Of a DNA stretch of 64,000 bases, positions 41,596 through 50,266 are shown in pieces (positions within the stretch are counted from its first letter, which is position 1; each line of letters opens with the position of its first letter). The position numbers were made by a program, and so were the translations under genes. The DNA comes from JAEZPW01 sp035629075 (GTDB lineage Bacteria > Acidobacteriota > Terriglobia > Terriglobales > Acidobacteriaceae), in assembly GCA_035629075.1 (NCBI GenBank), contig DASPIK010000064.1, forward strand, positions 32,133 to 96,132, read 5' to 3'. Below the pieces are notes generated by a model that was not told the origin of the DNA, made no database searches, and saw only the letters and a program-made list of their open reading frames with translations.

Positions 41596-43578
41596 TTACT
41601 CCTCTTCTTCTCGCAGCCTGGAGATCACGTTGAAGTCTTCCAGCGTTGTCGTATCCCCTCTTACTTCACCAGTGCTGGCGAGCTCCCGCAACAATCGTCG
41701 CATGATCTTCCCACTGCGTGTTTTGGGGAGCGCATCAGTGAAACGGATATCGTCCGGTCGTGCGAGTGCGCCGATCTCTTTCGCCACCCACTCTCGCAGT
41801 TCCTTCTTCAGACCTTCTGAGGGTCGATGGCCCATCTCGAGGCTGACGAAAGCCGAGATGGCCTGGCCTTTCAATTCGTCTGGCCGGCCCACCACGGCAG
41901 CCTCCGCGACCTTTGGATGTGCGACAAGTGCTGACTCCACCTCCATCGTGCTCAACCGGTGTCCGGAAACGTTGATCACGTCATCGACACGCCCCATCAC
42001 CCAGAAGTAACCGTCTTTGTCTTTGCGAGCTCCATCGGCAGTGAAGTAAACGCCTTCGATATCCGACCAGTACTGCCGAACGTAGCGGTCGGGATCACCG
42101 TAAATAGTTCTCATCATGGCCGGCCAAGGCTTCTTGACAACGAGATATCCACCTGAACCCGCGGGCACCGGTTCACCGGACCGTGTGACCACCTCGGCGA
42201 TGATGCCCGGGAACGGCCTTGTCGCTGATCCCGGTTTGCCTGGTATTGCTCCCGGCAGCGGCGTGATCATGATCATGCCTGTCTCCGTCTGCCACCATGT
42301 GTCCACGATAGGGCAGCGGTTCCCGCCGATGACTTCGCGGTACCACATGTAGGCCTCCGGATTGATCGGCTCACCTACTGTCCCGAGCAGCCGCAAGCTG
42401 GAAAGGTCGTGCCGCTTCGGCCAGTCCTCACCCCACTTAATAAACGCTCGAATAGCGGTGGGCGCAGTGTACAGCGTATTGATCTTATGTCTTTCGATCA
42501 TGGCCCAGAAACGGTCGGGTTCAGGCCAGTTCGGTGCGCCTTCATACATGAACGTAGTCGTGCCGTTCTGTAAGGGTCCATACACGATGTAGCTGTGACC
42601 GGTCACCCAACCGATGTCCGCCGTGCACCAGTAGACGTCTTCATCTTTCATGTCGAAGACCCACTTGGTGGTTATGTAGGTTCCAACTGAATACCCTCCG
42701 GTCGTGTGCACGATGCCCTTGGGTTTGCCCGTCGTTCCAGACGTGTACAAGATGTAAAGCGGATGTTCCGCGTCCAGCGGTTCAGCCGGACACCGATCAC
42801 CTGCACCGCTCATTAATTCGTGCCACCAGTGGTCACGCCCAGCTTCCATTTGCACTTCGCTGCCGGTCCGCTTGTACACAACAACGTGCTTCACCGTGGG
42901 GCAATTTGGCAGTGCTTCGTCCACCGCAGCCTTGAGCTTCACTTCGGAACCGCGGCGATAGGAGCCGTCCTGGGTTATGACCGCAACGGCTTCCTGGTCG
43001 GTGATGCGATCAACTAGTGCGTTCGCCGAGAAACCACCGAAGACGACGGAGTGAGTTGCCCCGATGCGTGCACATGCAAGCATTGCGATTGGCAACTCGG
43101 GGGACATGCCCATGTAAATGGCAACGCGGTCGCCTTTCCTGATTCCAAGCCCCTTCAGGACGTTTGCAAACTTCTGAACCTCTAACCAGAGCTGGTGATA
43201 AGTGTAGGTACGAACTTCGCCCGGCTCGCCTTCCCATATGATGGCGGCCTTGTTCTTGCGCCACGACTGCACATGCCTGTCGAGACAGTTGTAGGAGATG
43301 TTCGTTTCCCCTCCCGCGAACCATCTCGCCCACGGGGCGTCCCACTCCAAGACCTTGTTCCACGGCCTGAACCAGTGCAACTCCTTTGCTATTTCTCCCC
43401 AGAAACCTTCAGGGTCCGCTTCAGCTTTCCTGTACATAGCCTCGTACTCATCCAGGCTTTTGATATGTGCCTGCGTGCTGAACTCCGCCGGTGGCTGGAA
43501 CAGTCGCTGTTCCTGGAGTACGGAATCGATGTTTTGCTGGTCCGACGCCGGAACGATCGGCGTTGTTCGCTGTGCCAT
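41596..43578 (-). CDS. acsA: Acetyl-CoA synthetase (AMP-forming)
   Basis: The 660-residue protein has the adenylate-forming motifs in order: YTSGTTGKPKGIVHTTGGY (P-loop), DTWWQTETGMIMITPLPGAI (with the WW pair of the acetate pocket), YFTADGARKDKDGYFWVMGR, and PKTRSGKIMRRLLRELA near the C-terminus. The Lys of the latter is the catalytic and acetylation-sensitive residue. It makes acetyl-CoA from acetate and ATP via acetyl-AMP. Length and motif order match Acs. GGAGGAACC precedes ATG 43578. Its paralogue follows upstream on the same strand after 191 bp. Confidence 0.95.
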   Translation of the reverse strand: MAQRTTPIVPASDQQNIDSVLQEQRLFQPPAEFSTQAHIKSLDEYEAMYRKAEADPEGFWGEIAKELHWFRPWNKVLEWDAPWARWFAGGETNISYNCLDRHVQSWRKNKAAIIWEGEPGEVRTYTYHQLWLEVQKFANVLKGLGIRKGDRVAIYMGMSPELPIAMLACARIGATHSVVFGGFSANALVDRITDQEAVAVITQDGSYRRGSEVKLKAAVDEALPNCPTVKHVVVYKRTGSEVQMEAGRDHWWHELMSGAGDRCPAEPLDAEHPLYILYTSGTTGKPKGIVHTTGGYSVGTYITTKWVFDMKDEDVYWCTADIGWVTGHSYIVYGPLQNGTTTFMYEGAPNWPEPDRFWAMIERHKINTLYTAPTAIRAFIKWGEDWPKRHDLSSLRLLGTVGEPINPEAYMWYREVIGGNRCPIVDTWWQTETGMIMITPLPGAIPGKPGSATRPFPGIIAEVVTRSGEPVPAGSGGYLVVKKPWPAMMRTIYGDPDRYVRQYWSDIEGVYFTADGARKDKDGYFWVMGRVDDVINVSGHRLSTMEVESALVAHPKVAEAAVVGRPDELKGQAISAFVSLEMGHRPSEGLKKELREWVAKEIGALARPDDIRFTDALPKTRSGKIMRRLLRELASTGEVRGDTTTLEDFNVISRLREEEE

Positions 43579-43769
43579 TTACGGTTCCTCCGCCTGTAAA
43601 AGAGAACTTGTGCAGAACGTTCGCGAAAAAGGGCCCACGTTACCCCTCGAGAAACTGCTTTGCGATCATGGCTGGCCTGCGACGACTCGCCCGCCCCACC
43701 TCACGAGTGCGTTTCGTCACTCGTCACACGATGCTGTTCGCTACCTTGACGATGCGAATCGCGCACCAG

Positions 43770-45683
43770 CTACTGATCCAGCGTCGATAGATCGCCAGTT
43801 TCGGCGCCGATCTCCTTCGCCTTGAGATAGCGCCGCATGATCTTCCCAGAACGCGTCTTGGGTAATGCCGTAACGAACTCTAATCCCGACGGCGTCGCGA
43901 TAGGGCCCAGTTCTCGGCGCACGTGGTCGATCAGGGCATCCTTGAGCGGCTCGGAAGGCAGGTGCCCCGATCGTAGCTGCACGAATACCTTGATCGCCTC
44001 GCCCTTCACCTTGTCTGGGATGCCAATCGCCGCAGCTTCGGCTACTGCCGCATGCGAGACCAGCGCGCTTTCAACCTCGGCCGTCCCGATGCGGTGCCCC
44101 GCAACATTGAGAACGTCGTCGGCACGGCCGATGATGGCGATGTAACCATCCCTATCTTTGATGGCGACATCACCCGTGTTGTACATGCCGGGAAATATGC
44201 TCCACTCTTTTTCCCAACGCGCGGAGTCGCCCCAAACCGTTCGCATCATGTGCGGGAAGGGGCGCTTAAGCACGAGGCGTCCTCCCTGGTTTGGCGGACA
44301 GCGCTCCCCGTTCTCGTCCAAGACTTCGACTTCGACGCCCGGTTGAGCGGTACCTGCCTTTCCGGGACGTGTCGGCATGGTGCAATGCGTCGCGATGGTC
44401 GGTCCTGCAATCTCCGTCTGCCACCAGTTATCGACGCAGTAGCCCCATTTACCATCTCCGCAAAGGTGCGTCTGCGCCCATCGCCAAGCTTCCGGATTCA
44501 ACGGTTCTCCGGCGCAGGCCAGAACGCGCAGGCTGCTGAGGTCATGCTTGTTCGGATGTTCCTCCCCGTAGCGCATGAACATGCGAATGGCCGTCGGCGC
44601 GGTGAAGATCTTACTTACGGCATACCGTTCCACGATTTCCCACGCGATGCCCGCGTCGGGATAGTCGATGGCGCCTTCGCGAAAAAGCGTCGTGACCCCG
44701 GCGCAGAGCGGCGCATACACGATGTACGAGTGCCCCACAATCCAGCCAATGTCAGACGTACACCAAAAGATGTCCTTCTCGCCCACATCGAAGAAGTTGC
44801 CGAGGTGATACGTCGTGCCCACCATAAAGCCGCCGTGCACGTGCACTACACCCTTCGGCTTACCCGTGGTTCCGGACGTGTAAAGAATGAACAGAGGATC
44901 TTCACTGTCCATCACTTCCGCTGGACACTCAGCCGGATTGTCGAAGAGCGATAGGAAATCGATCTCTCGCGGGTTCGTCTGCTCGAATGGCCCCTGGCGC
45001 GAAAAGACAACTACTTTCTCAACGAATTCCACACTGTCAATCGCCTGATCGACGATGCCCTTGAGATCGACGGGCTTGCCTCGTCGATAGCCAACATCCG
45101 CGCAGATCACAACTCGTGCCTGAGCGTCCGTGATGCGATCACGTAATGCAGCGTGGCCAAGTCCGGCATAGACGACGGAGTGAATGGCGCCGATACGAGC
45201 GCACGCCAACATCGATACGACACCCTCAATCGTGAGGGGCATGTATACGATGACGCGATCACCCTTGTTCACTCCAAGCGCTTTCAATCCGTTCGCGCAC
45301 CGATTCACCAGTCGGTATAGCTCGCCGTAGGTGACCTTCCGTTCTGTACGATCTTCGCCGAGCCAGATATAAGCGACCTTGTTCCGCCGTTCAGAATTGG
45401 CATGGCGGTCGAGTGCGTTCACGGTGATATTCAGTTGCGCACCTACAAACCATTTGTGCGAGGCGCCATTCCACTCCAGCACATGGTCCCATTTTCGCGA
45501 CCAAACGAATCGGCGCGCGAGATCGCCCCAAAATCCGGCTGGGTCTTCGATCGAGCGGCGATATTCGCGCTCAAAGTCCTGCTGGATGGCATTGGCGGTC
45601 ACAATCTCTGGGGCAGGGTACTCCTCTTCAATAGCCAGCAGGTTCGATATGTTTTCGTGCGGTCCCTTCTTCGGGCTGCTCAT
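43770..45683 (-). CDS. Second acyl-CoA synthetase, acetyl-CoA-synthetase-like
   Basis: The 637-residue protein is a paralogue of the gene downstream: LYTSGTTGKPKGVVHVHGGF, VDNWWQTEIAGP, YNTGDVAIKDRDGYIAIIGR and ALPKTRSGKIMRRYLKAKE. The WW pair is kept, which fits a small acyl group such as acetate or propionate. The substrate motif region differs (DNWWQTEIAGP, not DTWWQTETG). ATG 45683 is chosen because AGGGAG lies about seven bases upstream and MSSPKKGPHEN is a typical N-terminus; the frame extends to 45974 without support. It may have another short-chain acid as substrate. Confidence 0.88.
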   Translation of the reverse strand: MSSPKKGPHENISNLLAIEEEYPAPEIVTANAIQQDFEREYRRSIEDPAGFWGDLARRFVWSRKWDHVLEWNGASHKWFVGAQLNITVNALDRHANSERRNKVAYIWLGEDRTERKVTYGELYRLVNRCANGLKALGVNKGDRVIVYMPLTIEGVVSMLACARIGAIHSVVYAGLGHAALRDRITDAQARVVICADVGYRRGKPVDLKGIVDQAIDSVEFVEKVVVFSRQGPFEQTNPREIDFLSLFDNPAECPAEVMDSEDPLFILYTSGTTGKPKGVVHVHGGFMVGTTYHLGNFFDVGEKDIFWCTSDIGWIVGHSYIVYAPLCAGVTTLFREGAIDYPDAGIAWEIVERYAVSKIFTAPTAIRMFMRYGEEHPNKHDLSSLRVLACAGEPLNPEAWRWAQTHLCGDGKWGYCVDNWWQTEIAGPTIATHCTMPTRPGKAGTAQPGVEVEVLDENGERCPPNQGGRLVLKRPFPHMMRTVWGDSARWEKEWSIFPGMYNTGDVAIKDRDGYIAIIGRADDVLNVAGHRIGTAEVESALVSHAAVAEAAAIGIPDKVKGEAIKVFVQLRSGHLPSEPLKDALIDHVRRELGPIATPSGLEFVTALPKTRSGKIMRRYLKAKEIGAETGDLSTLDQ

Positions 45684-46250
45684 GATATCGCTCCCTGTTG
45701 AGAATTTTCTGTTCGGAAGAACGGCGGCATCGGCCTCCGCGCTTCCATCAACTAGTGGGCGGTGGGCCTTTTCGCGCCCAAGACCGTGTTCGCGCGGACC
45801 CGAAGTTTCTGTAAACGTCTGCTCCGCACGGTTCGCAAGTGTCAGCGATGCCCCGAGCCAGCCCAACAAGAGCCCAGAGGAATACTTAAGATGCTGGGTT
45901 TCGCGGCGGAGAGAATGGGACTTGCGTTCTAGTCGAGCAATGAGGCGCAGAGCGATCGCACGAGAGTCGTTCAAGCTATCTTGGCTTGCCAGGCCGCCCT
46001 AACCGTCGTGATCCGTCCCGAGGGCGAGACTCTATACATCGGCTGATGCAGTCCCAGTTAGGAACAGATCCACTCTTCACGTGAGCATTTCTGAAAATGG
46101 CGAACGGCAGCTTGCTCACTTCCCGCTTCTTACATCGCAGCGCGGTGGACGGGTCCGCAGAAGGCAGGCAGAAAGGGATCATCACCTGCGCTTCTCAGAA
46201 AGCGCATCTCGCGCCTATAGTATTGGGCTAAACGTGGCTGGAGGTGCAGC
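45684..46250. other. 567-bp divergent intergenic region
   Basis: This stretch separates the second acyl-CoA synthetase gene from the universal stress protein gene. The minus frame is open up to 45974 but looks non-coding in composition. GGAGGT lies five bases before the uspA-like ATG 46251. I see no other genes and no clear regulatory repeat. Confidence 0.5.
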
Positions 46251-47177
46251 ATGCCAGAACCCGGGAGGAAGACGGAAATGCAGGCCTTTGAGACCGGCGA
46301 AAAAGTAAGGTTCGAGAACATTCTGCTGGCGACAGACTTCAGTGCCTCCTCGCAGACCGCGTTGCTGTATGCACTATCAATGGCCCGCCGCTATCGTGCC
46401 CGAGTGTTCATCGCTCACGTAGTCAATCCGCAAGCGGCCAAGCTTCTGGGGCAGGATGCGGTGCAGCGCGCCCTTAACGATGCCTGGCGAAGCGCCCAAG
46501 CGGAGATAACCAACCAACTGATCGAAGGCCGCCTTGAGGGTGTCGAGCACCAGATCGTCGTCGAGCAGGGCGAAGTCTGGCAAGAGCTTTCGAAGTTGAT
46601 CGAGAAGTTCAACGCCGATCTACTTGTCACGGGTACTCGCGGCCGAACCGGCGTGTGGAAAATTCTCCTTGGATCGACCGCCGAACGCATTTTCCGCAGT
46701 TCGCCGATACCGGTTTTGACCATCGGTCCGCATGCGGCCGGCAGCATGCCCCCAGCCGAAGGGCCCAAGCGCATCCTGTATTCGACTGGCTTCGCCGTCC
46801 AGTCTCTAAATGCGAGCAAATACGCGTTCTCTATCGCGCATCAGCAGCAGGCACATTTGGCATTACTCCACGTAGCGAAAGATGTGCCCGATAACGAGCA
46901 ATGGAAGCGCGCGGAACTGGAGCGCGACTCGAAACAGCGCCTGCTCAGCCTTGTGCCTCCCGACATGCCTGCTCCACCGGAAATTTTTGTGGCGTTCGGA
47001 ACTCCGGCACAGGCTATCTTGAAGACCGCGGAGCACTGGAACCCAGACCTGATCGTCCTCGGCTTGCGTCGGCTTGAAGAAGTATCTGGGAAGAAAGCCA
47101 CTTGGGCTACGGCCTACAACGTGGTGATCGATGCCCCGTGCCCTGTCCTGACGATAAGAGCGCCTGAAAACGTCTAG
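46251..47177 (+). CDS. Tandem-domain universal stress protein (UspA)
   Basis: The 308-residue protein has two Usp domains. The first, about 23-160, is NILLATDFSASSQTALLYAL, then TGTRGRTGVWKILLGSTAER and SSPIPVLTIGPH, carrying the G-2x-G-9x-G(S/T) nucleotide motif. The second, about 170-305, has RILYSTGFAVQSLNASKYAF and APCPVLTIRAP, but its nucleotide loop is replaced by LRRLEEVSGKKATWATAYNV without the glycines. So only the first half should bind ATP. Such proteins respond to starvation and redox stress. GGAGGT lies five bases before ATG 46251. Confidence 0.9.
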   Translation: MPEPGRKTEMQAFETGEKVRFENILLATDFSASSQTALLYALSMARRYRARVFIAHVVNPQAAKLLGQDAVQRALNDAWRSAQAEITNQLIEGRLEGVEHQIVVEQGEVWQELSKLIEKFNADLLVTGTRGRTGVWKILLGSTAERIFRSSPIPVLTIGPHAAGSMPPAEGPKRILYSTGFAVQSLNASKYAFSIAHQQQAHLALLHVAKDVPDNEQWKRAELERDSKQRLLSLVPPDMPAPPEIFVAFGTPAQAILKTAEHWNPDLIVLGLRRLEEVSGKKATWATAYNVVIDAPCPVLTIRAPENV

Positions 47178-47205
47178 GTTACGCCGTCACAGAAGACGCA
47201 GGAAG

Positions 47206-47244
47206 GCGACGCAATGCTATGAATTCCCGTAGCATTGCTGTCGC
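47206..47244. terminator. Hairpin between convergent uspA-like and ABC ATPase genes
   Basis: GCGACGCAATGCTA at 47206-47219 pairs with TAGCATTGC(T)GTCGC at 47230-47244 around a ten-base loop. No T tract follows. It lies 28 bases after the uspA-like stop and 20 before the end of the ABC gene. Confidence 0.5.
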
Positions 47245-47263
47245 GCCGGAGTGCCGGTCGATC

Positions 47264-47974
47264 TCACTGAATCTTGGGCTTCCACTGCGGGTCGTCTTCC
47301 GGTCGGACGATCTCTCCATCCCGCATGTGGATGATGCGGTCCCCGTACGACGCCGCCTCCGGATTATGAGTGATCATCAACACCGTCTGCCCGAGTTCTT
47401 TATTCGAGGCCCTCAACATGGCGAGCACGATATCGCTGTTCTTCGTGTCCAGGTTTCCGGTCGGCTCGTCGGCTAACACGAGCGCAGGTTTGTTAATGAG
47501 AGCGCGTGCTAAAGCGACTCGCTGCTGCTCGCCTCCGGAAAGCTCAGACGGACGGTGATGCAGACGCCGCGCAATGCCTAGCATCTCTGTGATCTTCCGG
47601 AAATGCTCGCTGTCGTTTACGCCATCGACTCCAGCGATGTTGCGCGCAATCTCGATGTTGCCGCGTGCATCCAGCGTGGGCAGGAGATTGAATTTCTGGA
47701 ACACGAATCCGATCTTCGTCTTCCGCAGCTCTGTTCGTTCCGCATCGGAGAGTCGAGCGAAATCGGCTCCTCCGATCACAACGCGGCCGGAATCAGCGCG
47801 GGTCAGGCCGCCCAGGATGTAGAACAGGGTGGATTTGCCGCTGCCCGAAGGACCAACGATGCTGACGAACTCACCAGCCTGCACGGTGAAGGAAATACCA
47901 CGAAGTGCGGGCACATCGACCTTACCGATATGGTAGGTCTTCCTGACATCTTCCAGTTGAATGATTTCGGGCAT
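47264..47974 (-). CDS. ABC transporter ATP-binding protein, LolD/MacB type
   Basis: The 236-residue protein has Walker A GPSGSGKST, signature LSGGEQQRVALARAL, Walker B LVLADEPTGNLD and the H-loop ITHNPEA. The A-loop VRKTYHIGKVDVPALRGISF and the order match LolD/MacB-type ATPases, which drive lipoprotein release or efflux with a FtsX-like permease. No permease gene lies near, so it is an orphan here. ATG 47974 is chosen because it directly precedes PEIIQLEDVRKTY; the frame extends to 48016 through repeat sequence. A structured region and terminator lie upstream. Confidence 0.9.
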   Translation of the reverse strand: MPEIIQLEDVRKTYHIGKVDVPALRGISFTVQAGEFVSIVGPSGSGKSTLFYILGGLTRADSGRVVIGGADFARLSDAERTELRKTKIGFVFQKFNLLPTLDARGNIEIARNIAGVDGVNDSEHFRKITEMLGIARRLHHRPSELSGGEQQRVALARALINKPALVLADEPTGNLDTKNSDIVLAMLRASNKELGQTVLMITHNPEAASYGDRIIHMRDGEIVRPEDDPQWKPKIQ

Positions 47975-47997
47975 GTGGAAATTTCGATGATACAGAA

Positions 47998-48030
47998 AGC
48001 AATCAGCAGTCAGCAATCAGCTTTCAGCAG
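47998..48030. repeat. Short tandem repeat upstream of the ABC ATPase gene
   Basis: Units of the type AGCAATCAGC / AGCAGTCAGC / AGCTTTCAGC follow each other three to four times. The composition is unlike neighbouring sequence. It resembles, in kind but not in unit, the CGTTGGTCGTT-type array at 8957-9083. Confidence 0.55.
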
Positions 48031-48162
48031 TAGGAAGTTAGGGCACAGCACGCCGCGCTCCCTCTGCGATCTGATCCGGAGCCGCGTAGCTCGAGCGGAC
48101 TGCATTCCGTTACAGACCGCACGTTTCTGCCCGCGGATCGCTGTTTCATGCGATCGGCATAG

Positions 48163-48197
48163 TTAAAAAGAAAGGGCACAGTTGTCGCTGTGCCCTT
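48163..48197 (-). terminator. Rho-independent terminator
   Basis: AAGGGCACAG at 48172-48181 and CTGTGCCCTT at 48188-48197 form a perfect 10-bp stem. On the minus strand TTCTTTTT follows. It ends the structured segment after the Ig-like gene. Confidence 0.85.
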
Positions 48198-48355
48198 GTC
48201 GCAGTCAGGAGGACCTTGTTGCCGCTGCCGGTTGGCGGTCGAGCGAGCCGCCGGATAAGCGTTGTGCTGCTTACCGGGGCCCGAAGCTGCCGTCCTCCCG
48301 GCAGGTTGCGATATTGAGCGATGGGCGAGTTCCCAGTCTCGCGCCACGTACACGG
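48163..48355 (-). ncRNA. Structured non-coding segment (possible RNA element or long 3' UTR)
   Basis: Directly after the stop of the Ig-like gene on the minus strand come several hairpins: 48287-48304 (CTGCCG stem, loop TCCTCC in plus sense), 48251-48277 (CCGG-TAAGC paired with GCTTACCGG, one bulge) and 48234-48252 (GGCGG/CCGCC). Loop bases 48292-48298 (GTCCTCC) are fully complementary to 48208-48214 (GGAGGAC), so a pseudoknot is possible. It ends in the terminator at 48163-48197. It could be a small RNA, a 3' UTR structure, or a regulator of the ABC ATPase gene downstream. No known class is recognised. Confidence 0.35.
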
Positions 48356-49354
48356 CTACCAGTACGTCAGTTTCACCTGGTCAAGCCACGCGTTGTAAGG
48401 CGTCGGGATGCCGTTCATGTCCATCTGGAACGCCACGTTGATATCGTTTGCGTTGATTCCGATCGCGTAATAGCTGCGGTTTACGTAATACTTCTGCCCG
48501 TTGAGCGTGATGGAGACGTAGTAAACCTTGCCGTTCGCGCGATAGAACTCTTCCGTCAAGTGGTTCCACTTGTAGGCCTGCACGTTCGTACACGGAATAC
48601 CGGTCTTTACCCAATGCTTGTTAGCCGGATCCCAAACGTCCCACTGCTTGTCATAGTTGAGGCCGCACTGTGTGCCCATGACGTACCGCTTGCCGCCAGT
48701 GGTCTGGTTCACGTCGAACTCGAGGGCGAACGCGGCCGCCGTGTTCTTTACGTAAAAGTACAGGTCGTAAACGAAATGCGAGACGTTGCTGTTCGCGCCG
48801 AGCTGTTTCCACCACAAGGCGGAGCCATACTTCGAAGTGCCGCCTACCCAGAAGCCAGCCGATTTCCCGTCCATCGACGGGCTGGAGACGCCTTGCGTCA
48901 TGCTGTACGGAATTTGCGGCCCCGCCGCGTTGATACCCGAGCAGACGTCACAGTGCTGCCAGCCAGTCATTTCTTCGATCTTCCAAAAGGTCTTGCCTCC
49001 GGTCGGCGTTGTGACGTTCGACGTTGACCCGCTCACGTTGAGTCCGAACGCATTCTTCAAAACGGTGCCGCCGCTGTCCCACGCCTGCACGACGATATGG
49101 TGATATCCGGCAGCCATACTGATACTGGTATCGACTTTATTGGAATAGGTCTGGTACTTGCTGACGCCGTCAACGTAAACGCGCATTGACGTGATGGGAC
49201 GACTGGAAGAAGCCGAAGCGATAAATCGAACTGGGGAGCCTGTAGTGGAGCCTGGTGTCGGTGAGCTTACTGTCACACCCGCTAAGGCCGCGACCGATGA
49301 CACCGCGATCACGACCGGCACAAAAATGAACTTTCGAACAAATGTCTTGACCAT
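48356..49354 (-). CDS. Secreted protein with N-terminal Ig-like domain and beta-sandwich domain
   Basis: The 332-residue protein has a signal peptide (FIFVPVVIAVSSVAALAG). An Ig-like domain follows at about 27-105 (VTVSSPTPGSTTGSPVRFIA, SMRVYVDGVSKYQTYSNKVD, AAGYHHIVVQAWDSGG). A beta-rich domain of about 210 residues then follows with several aromatic strands (SHFVYDLYFYVKNTAAAFAL, KRYVMGTQCGLNYDKQWDVW, YYAIGINANDINVAFQMDMN), resembling a concanavalin-like sandwich. Cys pairs (HCDVCSG, QCGL, IPCTN) may form disulphides. GGAGG lies about seven bases before ATG 49354. It probably binds a polysaccharide outside the cell; the family is only loosely recognised. Confidence 0.72.
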   Translation of the reverse strand: MVKTFVRKFIFVPVVIAVSSVAALAGVTVSSPTPGSTTGSPVRFIASASSSRPITSMRVYVDGVSKYQTYSNKVDTSISMAAGYHHIVVQAWDSGGTVLKNAFGLNVSGSTSNVTTPTGGKTFWKIEEMTGWQHCDVCSGINAAGPQIPYSMTQGVSSPSMDGKSAGFWVGGTSKYGSALWWKQLGANSNVSHFVYDLYFYVKNTAAAFALEFDVNQTTGGKRYVMGTQCGLNYDKQWDVWDPANKHWVKTGIPCTNVQAYKWNHLTEEFYRANGKVYYVSITLNGQKYYVNRSYYAIGINANDINVAFQMDMNGIPTPYNAWLDQVKLTYW

Positions 49355-49637
49355 CCAAAATCCTCCTGGGGCTGCTTGGGATGGTCTGAGACTATGGGTT
49401 CATCAACTCTGGCTATAGCGGGCTTATGGCCTAATGCGTTTTAGGTTTTATACCTAGTGAACATGGGCCAGAGACCTTATGGTGGAACTAGCCCGGTTAT
49501 GTAGCCCAGAGCGTAAGTCCCTGTCGTAGTACAACATACGCCGGGCATTGAGCGAACCAGAGCGCGTCCGGCACACTTACGCGCTCTTAGGGTTTGCCTG
49601 GATGGGGTGAGACTTTGAGCCAGATCTCAGGGCTGGC

Positions 49638-50051
49638 TCAAGAGGCCAGGCGCGCTCTGGAAGCCGTGTTGTGCGCCGTCTTGGGTCCTCGCTTGCGTAC
49701 GAGCAGCAGTCGAATGCGCTCAAGCAGTTCTGCCGGTGCATACATGCCTTTAGGAAGGAAGACGTCCGCCTGTGTATCCCGTTCGTAAACGCGTATCTTG
49801 CCGGAAAAAAGAATCGCCGGTGTGTGTGGGGAGATGGCTTTGACTTGGGCGACGAGCTCGGTGCCATCCATGCCGGGCATCACGAGGTCGGTCAGCAACA
49901 AGTCGATGCCGCCCTGCTTGAAAACGTCGAGTGCGGCCTGCGCCTCGTTACAGGTGATGACTTTGTATCCGTGGGTTTCCAGCATGACCTTGCGGATCGA
50001 TAGCGACTGTTCGTTGTCATCAACGCAGAGAATCGTCCGTTTCGCTTTCAT
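49638..50051 (-). CDS. Single-domain response regulator
   Basis: The 137-residue protein is a receiver domain: TILCVDDNEQSLSIRKVMLE, DLLLTDLVMPGMDGTELVAQ with the phospho-acceptor Asp, PAILFSGKIRV and the region FLPKGMYAPAELLERIRLLL that supplies the conserved Lys. A short basic tail (VRKRGPKTAHNTASRARLAS) follows. ATG 50051 starts at the domain. No kinase is adjacent. Two near-palindromes with GTCAAAAA lie upstream. Confidence 0.85.
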   Translation of the reverse strand: MKAKRTILCVDDNEQSLSIRKVMLETHGYKVITCNEAQAALDVFKQGGIDLLLTDLVMPGMDGTELVAQVKAISPHTPAILFSGKIRVYERDTQADVFLPKGMYAPAELLERIRLLLVRKRGPKTAHNTASRARLAS

Positions 50052-50148
50052 GATCGCGCATCCGTGCCGTATCGGCACGGACGCATGTCCCCCAAGATGA
50101 AATGGCGCGCAGAGGACAGGGCGCCAGAGCAAGACGCTGCCCTCTCAA

Positions 50149-50168
50149 CGGTCAAAAATTTTCGACCG
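50149..50168. promoter_or_regulatory. Near-palindrome upstream of the response regulator gene
   Basis: CGGTCAAAAATTTTCGACCG is a 20-bp palindrome with one mismatched pair. A related GTCAAAAAGAATTTCGAC occurs at 50229-50246. They lie about 100-200 bases upstream of the minus-strand response regulator start. A protein-binding site is plausible. Confidence 0.35.
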
Positions 50169-50228
50169 GGAATGCTCGCGAATCCTACGGCGACTTAAGA
50201 ACTCTGTAAAGTGACGATCAAGTCAACA

Positions 50229-50259
50229 GTCAAAAAGAATTTCGACATCCGGAATGTCG
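50229..50259 (-). terminator. Candidate terminator of the PhzF gene
   Basis: CGACAT and ATGTCG at 50243-50259 form a stem with a five-base CCGGA-type loop. On the minus strand it is followed by AAATTCTTTTTGAC. It lies eight bases after the PhzF stop. Confidence 0.5.
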
Positions 50260-50266
50260 GTTTTGC

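Noticed and set aside
45684..45974. 97-residue N-terminal extension of the second acyl-CoA synthetase
   Set aside because: The ribosome site before ATG 45683 and the normal start of the family make the extension unlikely.
48024..48353. 109-codon minus-strand frame after the Ig-like gene
   Set aside because: The stretch is made of hairpins and a terminator; no ribosome site or family pattern.
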